A DNA stretch of 25,506 nucleotides from Lachnospira sp. UBA2821 (GCA_002351535.1 DEGR01000075.1:1-25506); one strand, 5' to 3'. Positions 1 to 8,125 are shown, counted from the first letter of the stretch. Numbers and translations: made by a program. The notes: a model not told the origin generated them from the sequence alone.

Positions 1-41
1 TAGAGATTCCGAGAGATTATAATTATAGAATGGAGGATAAT

Positions 42-1301
42 ATGTCAAAATTATTAATTATCGGATGTGGTGGAGTTGCACAGGTAGCTATAAGTAAATG
101 CTGCCAGAACAGTGAAGTGTTTAATGAGATTATGATTGCAAGCAGAACACTGAGTAAATGTGATGCTATGAAAGAAAAGCTTCAGTGTACAACGGATACG
201 GTTATTAAGACTGCAAAGATTGATGCTGATAATGTGGAAGAACTTACAGCATTTATTAAGGAATACAGTCCTGATGCAGTGCTCAATGTTGCACTTCCTT
301 ATCAGGACCTTACAATTATGGATGCATGTCTTGCAGCAGGTGTTGATTATATCGATACGGCCAACTATGAGCCTGAAGATACAGATGATGAAGAGTGGAG
401 AAAGATATATGATAAAAGATGTAAAGAAAAAGGTTTCTCTGCATATTTTGACTATTCATGGCAGTGGGCTTATGAGGACAAATTCAAAGAGGCGGGACTT
501 ACGGCACTTTTAGGAACAGGATTTGACCCGGGGGTTACAAGCGTATTTGCTGCATATGCAAAGAAGCATTATTTTGATGAGATTCACACTATAGATATTC
601 TTGACTGTAATGGTGGAGACCATGGATATCCATTTGCAACTAATTTTAACCCTGAGATAAATTTAAGAGAAGTATCTGCACCGGGTTCATATATGGAGAA
701 TGGAAAATGGGTTGAAATTCCTCCTATGAGTATAAAGAGAGAGTATGATTTTGATGGTGTCGGAATGAAAGACATGTATCTGTTACATCATGAAGAAATA
801 GAGGCACTTGGAAGAAATATGCCTGAGGTTAAGAGAATCAGGTTCTTTATGACATTCGGAGAAAGTTACCTGACTCATATGAAATGTCTTGAAAATGTAG
901 GAATGCTTTCAACAACTCCGATAGAATTTGAGGGAAAACAGATAGTTCCTATTCAGTTTTTAAAAGCACTTCTTCCTGATCCTGCATCACTCGGACCAAG
1001 AACGGTAGGCAAGACAAATATAGGATGTATATTTACCGGTATTAAAGATGGAAAAGAACGTTCAATATATATTTATAATATATGTGACCATCAGGAATGT
1101 TATAAAGAAGTAGGTTCACAGGCAATTTCGTATACTACCGGCGTGCCTGCCATGATAGGTTCAATGCTTGTGTTGAATGGGCAGTGGAAGAAACCGGGCG
1201 TATTTACAACTGATGAATTTGACCCGGACCCATATATGGAAGCACTTAACAAATGGGGATTACCTTGGAAGGTGGTTGAAAATCCTGTGCTGGTTGATTA
1301 G
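42..1301 (+). CDS. Carboxynorspermidine/carboxyspermidine dehydrogenase (saccharopine dehydrogenase family)
   Basis: Cytosolic enzyme that reductively condenses L-aspartate semialdehyde with a diamine (putrescine or diaminopropane), using NADPH, to give carboxyspermidine or carboxynorspermidine. The 419-residue protein opens with a beta strand and a Rossmann loop GCGGVAQ (residues 8-14), and has the LGTGFDPGVTS segment typical of this branch of the saccharopine dehydrogenase family. An in-frame ATG exists at 30, but the Shine-Dalgarno GGAGG (32-36) lies between it and the ATG at 42, five bases upstream of the latter, so I start at 42. It is the first complete gene of a co-directional polyamine cluster; nspC follows after 23 bases, and that pairing is what sets the function apart from true saccharopine dehydrogenases. 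The operon promoter is not in the window. Whether putrescine or diaminopropane is the substrate cannot be read from sequence, but aguA/aguB downstream suggest putrescine. Confidence 0.9.
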   Translation: MSKLLIIGCGGVAQVAISKCCQNSEVFNEIMIASRTLSKCDAMKEKLQCTTDTVIKTAKIDADNVEELTAFIKEYSPDAVLNVALPYQDLTIMDACLAAGVDYIDTANYEPEDTDDEEWRKIYDKRCKEKGFSAYFDYSWQWAYEDKFKEAGLTALLGTGFDPGVTSVFAAYAKKHYFDEIHTIDILDCNGGDHGYPFATNFNPEINLREVSAPGSYMENGKWVEIPPMSIKREYDFDGVGMKDMYLLHHEEIEALGRNMPEVKRIRFFMTFGESYLTHMKCLENVGMLSTTPIEFEGKQIVPIQFLKALLPDPASLGPRTVGKTNIGCIFTGIKDGKERSIYIYNICDHQECYKEVGSQAISYTTGVPAMIGSMLVLNGQWKKPGVFTTDEFDPDPYMEALNKWGLPWKVVENPVLVD

Positions 1302-1324
1302 TAGAAACGAGGATTAGTATTCAT

Positions 1325-2467
1325 ATGACAATAGATAATATTACTACACCTTCTTATGTAATTGATGAAAAGAAATTAATACAGAATCTTAAGATTTTGG
1401 ACAGAGTGCAAAAAGAGGCGGGATGTAAAATATTACTTGCACAGAAAGCATTTTCTGCTTTCTGTGTATATCCGCTTATCGGAAAATATCTTGCAGGAAC
1501 AACAGCAAGTGGTCTTTATGAAGCAAAGCTTGGTCATGAGGAGATGGGAAAAGAAAATCATATATTTTCACCGGCCTATAGAGATAAAGATTTTGAGGAA
1601 ATAACCGATATATGTGACCATATAATATTTAATTCAATATCACAGCTTAAGAAGTTTTATCCTATGTGTAAATCGGGAAACGGCATTGGTTTAAGGATTA
1701 ACCCTGAATGCTCAACACAAAAAGATCATGAAATATATGACCCATGTGCAAAAGGTTCAAGACTCGGTGTTACAGTGGATAAACTAAATGAAGAATTTGA
1801 AAAGAATCCCCGTATTATTGATATTATTGATGGAATTCATTTTCATACACTGTGTGAACAGAATTCAGATGACCTTGAAATTACGGTGAATGCAGTAGAA
1901 GAAAAATTCGATAAATATCTTAAAAGTGTTAAATGGATTAATATAGGCGGAGGGCATCATATAACAAGAGATGATTATGATGTTGAACGTCTTATAAATA
2001 TTGTTAAGAAATTAAAGAAGAAATATAATGCAGAGGTTTATATCGAGCCGGGCGAGGCAATAGCATTAAATGCAGGCTATCTTGTCACAGAGGTGCTTGA
2101 TGTTGTGGAAAATGATATAAGAACACTTATTCTTGATGCATCGGCAGCATGTCATATGCCGGATGTATTAGAGATGCCTTACAGACCACCGTTGAAAGAC
2201 AGTGGAGTGTGGGGAGAAAAAGCATTTGATTACAGGTTGTCATCTTATACATGTCTTGCAGGGGATATTATTGGAGATTATTCTTTTGACAAAGAGATTC
2301 AGGTGGGTGACAGGCTGTATTTCGAAGACATGGCTATATATTCCATGGTTAAAAATAATACATTTAATGGCATCGGACTTCCGTCAATATATGTAATGAA
2401 AGAGGATGGAAAGTGCATACTTGTTAAAGAGTTTGGTTATGATGACTTTAAAATGAGATTATCATAG
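1325..2467 (+). CDS. nspC: Carboxynorspermidine decarboxylase
   Basis: PLP-dependent decarboxylase that turns carboxyspermidine/carboxynorspermidine into spermidine/norspermidine, the last step of the alternative spermidine route. The 380-residue protein has the alanine-racemase/ODC-like fold: PLP lysine at K41 in LLAQKAFSAF, a histidine-rich HFHTLCEQN segment (172-180), a phosphate-binding glycine loop GGGHH (208-212), EPGEA (241-245) and a catalytic cysteine C310 in TCLAGD. All expected residues are present, and the length fits the family. The ATG at 1325 has a rather distant Shine-Dalgarno (CGAGGA, 1309-1314, about 10 bases away); an ATT at 1319 would sit closer, but I keep the ATG. It lies 23 bases after the dehydrogenase gene and 34 before aguA, so it is almost certainly co-transcribed with both. 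diaminopimelate decarboxylase (LysA) is the main alternative, but the partner gene and the NspC-like length argue against it. Confidence 0.93.
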   Translation: MTIDNITTPSYVIDEKKLIQNLKILDRVQKEAGCKILLAQKAFSAFCVYPLIGKYLAGTTASGLYEAKLGHEEMGKENHIFSPAYRDKDFEEITDICDHIIFNSISQLKKFYPMCKSGNGIGLRINPECSTQKDHEIYDPCAKGSRLGVTVDKLNEEFEKNPRIIDIIDGIHFHTLCEQNSDDLEITVNAVEEKFDKYLKSVKWINIGGGHHITRDDYDVERLINIVKKLKKKYNAEVYIEPGEAIALNAGYLVTEVLDVVENDIRTLILDASAACHMPDVLEMPYRPPLKDSGVWGEKAFDYRLSSYTCLAGDIIGDYSFDKEIQVGDRLYFEDMAIYSMVKNNTFNGIGLPSIYVMKEDGKCILVKEFGYDDFKMRLS

Positions 2468-2501
2468 CATTTATAAATGATAGTCAGAAATGAGGATTAT
2501 T

Positions 2502-3599
2502 ATGATATTAGATTCAACACCTTTAAAGGATGGATTTCATATGCCGGCTGAGTATGAGCACCACAGGGGTTGTGTTATGATATGGCCGGTAAGACCCGGC
2601 TCATGGACTAACAGAGGATGTGATGCCAAAAAGGCATTTGCTGTCATAGCCAGGGCGATAGCACAAAGCGAAGATGTGTGGATGCTTTCTTCATCTGAAT
2701 ATGAAGAAGAAGTTAAAGAAGAATTTAAAAATGAAGACAGAATACATCATCTTTGTATTTCGTCGGATGATGCATGGGCCAGAGACGTAGGACCTACATG
2801 TGTCATTAATGAATCAGGAGAAGTAAGAGGAATAAGCTGGAAGTTTAATGCATGGGGAGGAAAGATTGACGGGCTTTATGCACACTGGGATAAGGATAAT
2901 GAAGTGGCATATAAGGTTTGCAATAATCTTGGATTGAAATGCTATGATGCAGAGCACTTTGTGCTGGAGGGTGGTTCGATTCACTCAGACGGTGAGGGAA
3001 CGCTTTTGGTCACTGAGGAGTGTCTTCTGAGCGGGGGGCGTAATCCTGAACTTACTAAAGAGCAGATAGAAGAACAGTTGAAAAGGTATACGGGGGCAAC
3101 GAAGATTATATGGCTTCCCAGAGGAATATATAATGATGAAACTAATGAGCATGTAGATAATGTGTGTGCATTTACATCTCCGGGACATGTTGTTCTTGCG
3201 TGGACAGATGATGAGAGTGACCCACAATGGAAGTTAAGTAATGAGTCTCTTAAAGTTCTCATGGAGGAAACGGATGCAAATGGACGTAAAATAATTGTTC
3301 ATAAGCTTAGAATCCCTTCAAAGCCTGTATGTATAACTAAAGAAGAACTTGATGCATTTGAATTCGAAGAGGGAGAAGATGAGCGTGAGGCGGGAGAGAG
3401 ACTTGCTGCAAGTTATGTTAATTTTTATATAGCGAATGGTTCGGTAATTGTGCCACAGTTTGGAGATAGAAATGATAAAGAGGCAGTTGATGTATTAGCG
3501 GAGTTGTTTCCAACAAGAGATATTGTGCCTGTAGACGCAAGAGCAGTGATTGTCGGTGGTGGCAACATTCATTGTATTACGCAGCAGATTCCGGGATAG
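2502..3599 (+). CDS. aguA: Agmatine deiminase
   Basis: Hydrolyses agmatine to N-carbamoylputrescine and ammonia (guanidino-modifying superfamily, peptidyl-arginine deiminase family). The 365-residue protein has the MPAEYEHHRGCVMIWP start, WARDVGPT, EGGSIHSDGEGT and the C-terminal GGGNIHCITQQ with the catalytic cysteine at C358. All match the AguA pattern, and the length is normal. An ATG at 2490 is in frame, but the Shine-Dalgarno GAGGA (2492-2496) falls inside that extension and sits five bases before the ATG at 2502, so I choose 2502. The stop codon at the 3' end overlaps the Shine-Dalgarno of aguB, which implies coupled translation. In context it supplies carbamoylputrescine to AguB and hence putrescine to the two spermidine genes upstream. 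An arginine decarboxylase that makes agmatine is expected nearby but is not in this window. Confidence 0.96.
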   Translation: MILDSTPLKDGFHMPAEYEHHRGCVMIWPVRPGSWTNRGCDAKKAFAVIARAIAQSEDVWMLSSSEYEEEVKEEFKNEDRIHHLCISSDDAWARDVGPTCVINESGEVRGISWKFNAWGGKIDGLYAHWDKDNEVAYKVCNNLGLKCYDAEHFVLEGGSIHSDGEGTLLVTEECLLSGGRNPELTKEQIEEQLKRYTGATKIIWLPRGIYNDETNEHVDNVCAFTSPGHVVLAWTDDESDPQWKLSNESLKVLMEETDANGRKIIVHKLRIPSKPVCITKEELDAFEFEEGEDEREAGERLAASYVNFYIANGSVIVPQFGDRNDKEAVDVLAELFPTRDIVPVDARAVIVGGGNIHCITQQIPG

Positions 3600-3608
3600 G
3601 AGGTATAG

Positions 3609-4481
3609 ATGGATAGAATTAAAGTGGCAGCTATACAGATGAAGTGTAGTTGCAATGTCGATGAAAATATTAATAAAGCTGATAAAATGGTCAGGGAGGC
3701 AGCGGCAGGCGGAGCAAATGTGATACTTCTTCCGGAGCTGTTTGAGAGGCAGTATTTTTGTCAGGAAAGAAGATACGAATACTATGACTTTGCAAAAAGC
3801 ACTGAAGAAAATGATGCGGTTATACATTTTGCAGAAGTGGCCAGAGAATTAAAAGTTGTTATTCCGGTGAGCTTTTATGAAAGAGATGTTAATGTTATGT
3901 ATAATAGTGTTGCAATGATAGATGCGGATGGAGAGATACTTGGTGTTTATCGTAAGACACATATACCGGATGATCATTACTATCAGGAAAAATTTTATTT
4001 TACGCCGGGAGACTCAGGCTTTATTGTATGGGAAACAATGTATGGAAATATAGGTGTAGGAATATGCTGGGACCAGTGGTTTCCGGAGACTGCAAGATGC
4101 CTTGCGGTAAATGGGGCAGATATAATTCTTTATCCTACGGCAATTGGAAGTGAACCGATTCTTGGATGCGACAGTAAAGGACATTGGCAGAGGTGTATGC
4201 AGGGGCATTCTGCGTGTAATATAATTCCGGTCGTGGCTGCTAACCGAATAGGACTTGAGAAGGTCAGCCCTTGTAAAGAAAATGGAAACCAACAGTCAGA
4301 GCTTTTGTTTTATGGCTCTTCATTTATTACGGACGAGACAGGGGCAATTATAAAAGAAGCCGGAAGAGATGAGGAATGCGTTATCAGTGCGGATATATGT
4401 CTTGATGAAGTAAGACGTAACCGAATAGAGTGGGGACTTTTCAGGGACAGAAGACCTGACTGTTATGGAGATATTCTATAG
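3609..4481 (+). CDS. aguB: N-carbamoylputrescine amidase
   Basis: Nitrilase-superfamily amidase that hydrolyses N-carbamoylputrescine to putrescine, CO2 and ammonia. At 290 residues it is standard length. The catalytic triad is visible: E43 in LLPELFERQYF, K116 in YRKTHIPD and C153 in GVGICWDQWFPE. The phrase IPDDHYYQEKFYFTPGD is typical of AguB rather than beta-ureidopropionase. Start at 3609 is fixed by TAGGAGGT at 3597-3604, which overlaps the aguA stop codon, leaving a 9-base gap between the genes. Together with AguA it gives a two-step agmatine-to-putrescine module, feeding the aspartate-semialdehyde-dependent spermidine enzymes upstream in the same operon. Confidence 0.96.
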   Translation: MDRIKVAAIQMKCSCNVDENINKADKMVREAAAGGANVILLPELFERQYFCQERRYEYYDFAKSTEENDAVIHFAEVARELKVVIPVSFYERDVNVMYNSVAMIDADGEILGVYRKTHIPDDHYYQEKFYFTPGDSGFIVWETMYGNIGVGICWDQWFPETARCLAVNGADIILYPTAIGSEPILGCDSKGHWQRCMQGHSACNIIPVVAANRIGLEKVSPCKENGNQQSELLFYGSSFITDETGAIIKEAGRDEECVISADICLDEVRRNRIEWGLFRDRRPDCYGDIL

Positions 4482-4517
4482 AATGGATTTGTGTAGAAAA
4501 GGGAAGGGGTTGTTTAT

Positions 4518-5549
4518 ATGAAAATATTACTTATACTTACGGGTGGAACGATATGTTCATTTGGTGACAGTGACAATCTTAACAGGGCATTAGATATGGC
4601 AAAAGCCAGAAGAATGCTTGTCGACAATTTTCAAAAATCTGATTCGCAATACAAAAATGAAGAATTTGAAGTGATTCAGATATTGGATGTGCTGAGTGAA
4701 AATATGACTGTCGGTTCTTATAATGTAATTATTTCCAGTCTTAAAGGAATTGATTTTTCTTTGTATAAAGGAGTAATTATAGCACATGGTACTGATACAC
4801 TTGCGTATACATCGGCATTAATGGCTCTTATCCTGCAGAACATAAGCATACCTGTATTTATGGTATCAAGTAACAGGCCACTTAATAGTGCAGGTGCAAA
4901 TGGCAATTGTAATTTCAAGACAGCAGTGGAACTTATATGCGCCGGGATTGGCAAAGGAGTCTATGTATCTTACAAAAATATGGACGGCCGTATGTATATT
5001 CACAATGCAGCACATATTACACAGTGCGGGGAATACTCGGAGGATTTTTTCAGTAAAGATGCATTTGAGTTAACCGGATGTAATTATATTACGGATAAAG
5101 ATATATTAAGAGATATAGCCGGGTGGTATTATGCAGACAGCAAGGTGAAAGGAATACAATTAAATGATATTGGACGTATAAAGGATGATGTGCTATTAAT
5201 AAGACCATATGTGGGATTGAGGTATGATATAATTGATATTAATGAATCAGTCAGAATAGTTGTGCATCAGATGTATCATTCACAGACTGCATGTACGGAT
5301 ACACCCGGAAATGAGACGGTTAATTCGATATGCTATTTTGCAGAAAAATGTAAAAATAACAATATACCTTTGTTTGTAACTCCGTGTTTTAAGGATGAGA
5401 ATATATATTCCTCATCTGAAAAAATGAAAAAAAGCGGGGTTATACCTTTGTATGGGATGACACTTGAGATGACATATATTAAGGCACTTATTAGTGGAAC
5501 TTTATGTAAAAGCAATGAAGAAATTATCCGTTTTATGCAGGAAAAATAA
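4518..5549 (+). CDS. L-asparaginase family protein (type I-like), possibly with an altered active site
   Basis: Asparaginases hydrolyse L-asparagine to aspartate and ammonia. The 343-residue protein has no signal peptide, so it is cytoplasmic like AnsA. It shows the LTGGTI motif with nucleophile position T11, S60 in the SENMT segment that binds substrate, and HGTDTL (90-95) with T92-D93 of the second motif. Lengthwise it matches type I asparaginases (about 340). By eye alignment the third member of the Thr-Asp-Lys triad, a lysine near residue 164, is replaced: the segment reads IHNAAHI (161-167). The usual GSQ-P segment reads SSNRPL. It could therefore be a divergent asparaginase, a related amidohydrolase or an inactive homologue. 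GGGAAGGGG before the ATG is a good ribosome site. It is the last gene of the polyamine run, 36 bases after aguB, with no terminator between them. Confidence 0.8.
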   Translation: MKILLILTGGTICSFGDSDNLNRALDMAKARRMLVDNFQKSDSQYKNEEFEVIQILDVLSENMTVGSYNVIISSLKGIDFSLYKGVIIAHGTDTLAYTSALMALILQNISIPVFMVSSNRPLNSAGANGNCNFKTAVELICAGIGKGVYVSYKNMDGRMYIHNAAHITQCGEYSEDFFSKDAFELTGCNYITDKDILRDIAGWYYADSKVKGIQLNDIGRIKDDVLLIRPYVGLRYDIIDINESVRIVVHQMYHSQTACTDTPGNETVNSICYFAEKCKNNNIPLFVTPCFKDENIYSSSEKMKKSGVIPLYGMTLEMTYIKALISGTLCKSNEEIIRFMQEK

Positions 5550-5566
5550 TAGTAATGTCACACAAA

Positions 5567-5573
5567 TGTCGAA
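5567..5573 (+). promoter_or_regulatory. Candidate 0A box upstream of spo0A
   Basis: TGTCGAA matches the established Spo0A-binding core exactly, 114 bases before the spo0A start codon. A second near match, TGTCAAA (5623-5629, one mismatch), lies closer to the gene. Autoregulation of spo0A by Spo0A~P is known in Bacillus and inferred here. A 7-base match alone is weak evidence; its position in the spo0A leader is what raises it. Confidence 0.5.
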
Positions 5574-5602
5574 AAAAGTCGTTATTTGGAGACAAAAAAA
5601 GG

Positions 5603-5638
5603 TTGCGGTTTGTACAATATTGTGTCAAAATTTATCTG
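5603..5638 (+). promoter_or_regulatory. Possible spo0A promoter region
   Basis: Two weak sigma-A-like pairs overlap here: TTGCGG (5603-5608) with CAAAAT (5626-5631), and TTGTAC (5610-5615) with TATCTG (5633-5638), each with a 17-base spacer. Neither is close to consensus, which fits a regulated promoter. I see no convincing sigma-H pair. It could also be that spo0A is read through from the polyamine operon, as no terminator is visible after the asparaginase-like gene. Confidence 0.3.
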
Positions 5639-5686
5639 TAAAAAATGTACTTTAGGGAGTACACTGAATTTGAAGGGAGAATAAAA

Positions 5687-6502
5687 ATGAACAGATTGAA
5701 TGTAGCAATTGCCGATGATAATGAACGAATATTACAGTTACTTAGTGATATTTTGGAAAATGATGAAGAAATAAATGTCGTTGGTAAAGCTAAGAATGGC
5801 GAAGAGGCATATGAAATTATAAAGAACAAACAACCTGATGTTATGCTTCTGGACATTATTATGCCAAAGATGGACGGACTTACGGTAATGGACAAAGTTA
5901 ACAAAGATAAAAATCTTATGAAACGTCCGGCTTTTGTCGTTATGTCAGCCATAGGTCAGGAAACCATTACAGATGATGCATTTAGCAGAGGCGCATGCTA
6001 CTATATTATGAAACCATTTGATAATGAAATGGTAATAAACAGAATAAAGCATATTAGAAGGACCATGGGGAGAAAGATGCATGATACAAGACGTGTAAAT
6101 GCATATGAAAATAAAAATGAATACATAGAGAGAAATTTAGAAGCTGATGTGACAAATATTATACATGAAGTAGGAATTCCTGCACATATTAAGGGCTATC
6201 AGTATTTGAGAGATGCAATTATAATGTGTGTGAATGATATGGAGATGCTCAATTCGATAACAAAAATACTGTATCCGACAATAGCAAAACGTCATGATAC
6301 AACGTCAAGTCGTGTTGAACGTGCAATAAGACACGCTATTGAGGTCGCATGGAGCAGAGGAAAGATAGATACAATAGATGAATTATTTGGCTATACTATT
6401 AATGAAGGGAAAGGAAAGCCTACTAATTCAGAGTTTATAGCCCTTATATCAGATAAAATACGGTTAGAGTATAAGATGAATCAGACTGTCAAAAATAATT
6501 AA
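5687..6502 (+). CDS. spo0A: Sporulation master regulator Spo0A
   Basis: Response regulator at the end of the sporulation phosphorelay or kinase pathway; phosphorylated Spo0A binds 0A boxes and switches on sporulation and stationary-phase genes. The 271-residue protein has a CheY-like receiver with acidic pocket D10-D11, phospho-acceptor D56 in LLDIIMPKMDG, S87 and K109 in YIMKPFD. After a linker comes the Spo0A-specific DNA-binding domain, with the hallmark recognition helix SRVERAIRHAIEVAWSRG. Upstream in-frame ATG 5645 lacks a ribosome site; ATG 5687 follows GGGAGA (5675-5680) and gives the family's length. Spo0A normally follows spoIVB in Bacillus and Clostridium, but here it follows an asparaginase-like gene. 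Spo0A shows endospore ancestry, although many Lachnospiraceae with spo0A are not seen to sporulate. Confidence 0.97.
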   Translation: MNRLNVAIADDNERILQLLSDILENDEEINVVGKAKNGEEAYEIIKNKQPDVMLLDIIMPKMDGLTVMDKVNKDKNLMKRPAFVVMSAIGQETITDDAFSRGACYYIMKPFDNEMVINRIKHIRRTMGRKMHDTRRVNAYENKNEYIERNLEADVTNIIHEVGIPAHIKGYQYLRDAIIMCVNDMEMLNSITKILYPTIAKRHDTTSSRVERAIRHAIEVAWSRGKIDTIDELFGYTINEGKGKPTNSEFIALISDKIRLEYKMNQTVKNN

Positions 6503-6510
6503 CTTTATAC

Positions 6511-6539
6511 TTTAAAAGAAAGTACAAATGAGTTATAAT
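6511..6539 (+). promoter_or_regulatory. Candidate glgA promoter nested in the spo0A terminator
   Basis: TTTAAA (6511-6516) and a perfect TATAAT (6534-6539) are separated by 17 bases. The -10 box lies inside the 5' arm of the hairpin that ends spo0A, so a transcript starting near 6546 would carry only the 3' arm and could not be terminated by it. Confidence 0.5.
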
Positions 6540-6561
6540 ACAAGTATTATAGCTCATTTTT
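6528..6561 (+). terminator. Rho-independent terminator of spo0A
   Basis: Arms ATGAGTTATAATA (6528-6540) and TATTATAGCTCAT (6545-6557) pair over 13 positions with one G-U wobble around the loop CAAG, followed by TTTTT (6557-6561). It lies 25 bases after the spo0A stop codon and only a few bases before the glgA ribosome site. Confidence 0.75.
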
Positions 6562-6579
6562 AATTGTGGAGGTTACAGA

Positions 6580-8025
6580 ATGAAGAATATATTATTTGTT
6601 GCATCTGAAGCGGTGCCGTTTATAAAGACCGGGGGATTGGCAGATGTAGTTGGTTCATTGCCAAAATGCTTTGATAAAAATGAATATGATGTAAGGGTAA
6701 TAATTCCTAAATATCTTAGTATGCCATGGGAATACACCAGCCAGCTTGAATTCGTGGCATATTTTTATATGGATATAGGCTATCGTAATAAATATGTTGG
6801 AATATTTAAGCTTGAATGGGATGGAATCATATTCTATTTTATTGATAATGAAGCATATTTTGGTGGGCCTAAACCATATGGAGATGTGAAGTGGGATTTA
6901 GAGAAGTTCTCTTATTTTTCAAGAGCAGCACTTTCAGCTCTGCCTGTTATTGGATTTAAGCCGGACATTGTTCATTGCCATGACTGGCAGACAGCCCTTG
7001 TGCCTATATATATGAAAGACAGTTTCAGGGGCGGAGAGTTTTATCAGAATATGAAGTCAATTATGACTATACATAACCTTAAGTTCCAGGGGGTATGGGA
7101 TATTAAGACAATTCAGGCACTGACAGGATTATCGGATTATTATTTCACTTCTGACAAGCTTAAAGTATATGATGATGCTAATTTGTTAAAAGGTGGAATA
7201 GCATATGCCGATTTTGTAACAACGGTCAGTGAAACATATGCAGAAGAGATTAAGACACCATTTTATGGAGAGGGTCTTGAAGGACTTATGCAGGCAAGAA
7301 GTAACAGTCTGTGTGGAATAGTTAATGGTATTGACTATAATGAGTATAATCCGGAGACAGATGACAGAATATATCAGAAGTATAATGCTATTAACTTCAG
7401 AAAAGAAAAAGCAAAGAATAAGAAAGCATTGCAGGAACATCTCGGACTTGAAGTAAACGAGAAGAAGATGATGATAGGTCTTGTATCACGACTTACAGAT
7501 CAGAAAGGTCTTGATCTTATCGCTTATGTCATGGATGAGCTTTGTTCTGATGATATACAGTTCGTAGTTCTTGGAACAGGTGAAGAGAAGTACGAGAATA
7601 TGTTCAGATATTTTGATTGGAAGTATGGTAATAAAGTATCTGCTAACATATATTATTCAGAGGATATGTCTCACAAGATATATGCTGCATGTGATGCATT
7701 TCTTATGCCATCGTTATTCGAACCATGTGGATTAAGCCAGCTTATGAGCCTGCGTTATGGTACAATTCCGATTGTACGTGAGACAGGAGGACTTAAAGAT
7801 ACAGTTGAACCATATAATCAGTATGAAAGCACAGGTACAGGTTTTTCATTTGCCAACTATAATGCACATGAGATGCTTGGAGTTATAAGATATGCAGAAC
7901 AGATATATTATGACAGGAAGAGAGAGTGGAATAAACTCGTAGACAGGGCAATGGCAGCAGACTTCTCTTGGGATGTTTCGGCAAGAAAATATGAGAATCT
8001 TTATAGCTGGTTGCTTGGATGGTAG
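6580..8025 (+). CDS. glgA: Glycogen synthase (ADP-glucose type)
   Basis: Cytosolic GT5-family enzyme that adds glucose from ADP-glucose to the growing alpha-1,4 chain of glycogen. The 481-residue protein has the N-terminal substrate motif KTGGLADV starting at K16, the HCHDWQTALVP segment, a central SRLTDQKGLDL region and the C-terminal EPCGLSQL with the catalytic glutamate at E381, followed by GGLKDTVEPY. This is full length and intact. GGAGG (6568-6572) stands seven bases before the ATG. It is monocistronic as far as can be seen: a terminator lies just before it and a bidirectional one after it. Usual partners (glgB, glgC, glgD, glgP) are absent from the window. Clostridial glycogen (granulose) accumulates around sporulation onset, which makes placement next to spo0A suggestive but not proof of co-regulation. 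Confidence 0.97.
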   Translation: MKNILFVASEAVPFIKTGGLADVVGSLPKCFDKNEYDVRVIIPKYLSMPWEYTSQLEFVAYFYMDIGYRNKYVGIFKLEWDGIIFYFIDNEAYFGGPKPYGDVKWDLEKFSYFSRAALSALPVIGFKPDIVHCHDWQTALVPIYMKDSFRGGEFYQNMKSIMTIHNLKFQGVWDIKTIQALTGLSDYYFTSDKLKVYDDANLLKGGIAYADFVTTVSETYAEEIKTPFYGEGLEGLMQARSNSLCGIVNGIDYNEYNPETDDRIYQKYNAINFRKEKAKNKKALQEHLGLEVNEKKMMIGLVSRLTDQKGLDLIAYVMDELCSDDIQFVVLGTGEEKYENMFRYFDWKYGNKVSANIYYSEDMSHKIYAACDAFLMPSLFEPCGLSQLMSLRYGTIPIVRETGGLKDTVEPYNQYESTGTGFSFANYNAHEMLGVIRYAEQIYYDRKREWNKLVDRAMAADFSWDVSARKYENLYSWLLGW

Positions 8026-8073
8026 GATAAGTTCGTACTAAGATAATATTTATAATACAATATATTAAAAAAC

Positions 8074-8110
8074 AAAAAGTTGGGCTATTGCATTGTTAGC
8101 CCAACTTTTT
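8074..8110. terminator. Bidirectional terminator between glgA and rqcH
   Basis: Perfect 14-base arms AAAAAGTTGGGCTA (8074-8087) and TAGCCCAACTTTTT (8097-8110) flank a nine-base loop. The A tract on one side and T tract on the other let it act on both strands, suiting the two convergent genes. Confidence 0.9.
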
Positions 8111-8125
8111 GTATATGGGTATAAT

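Noticed and set aside
1..41. End of an upstream gene (TAG at 1-3)
   Set aside because: A polyamine gene such as arginine decarboxylase or spermidine-related enzyme is likely upstream, but three bases cannot establish a reading frame.
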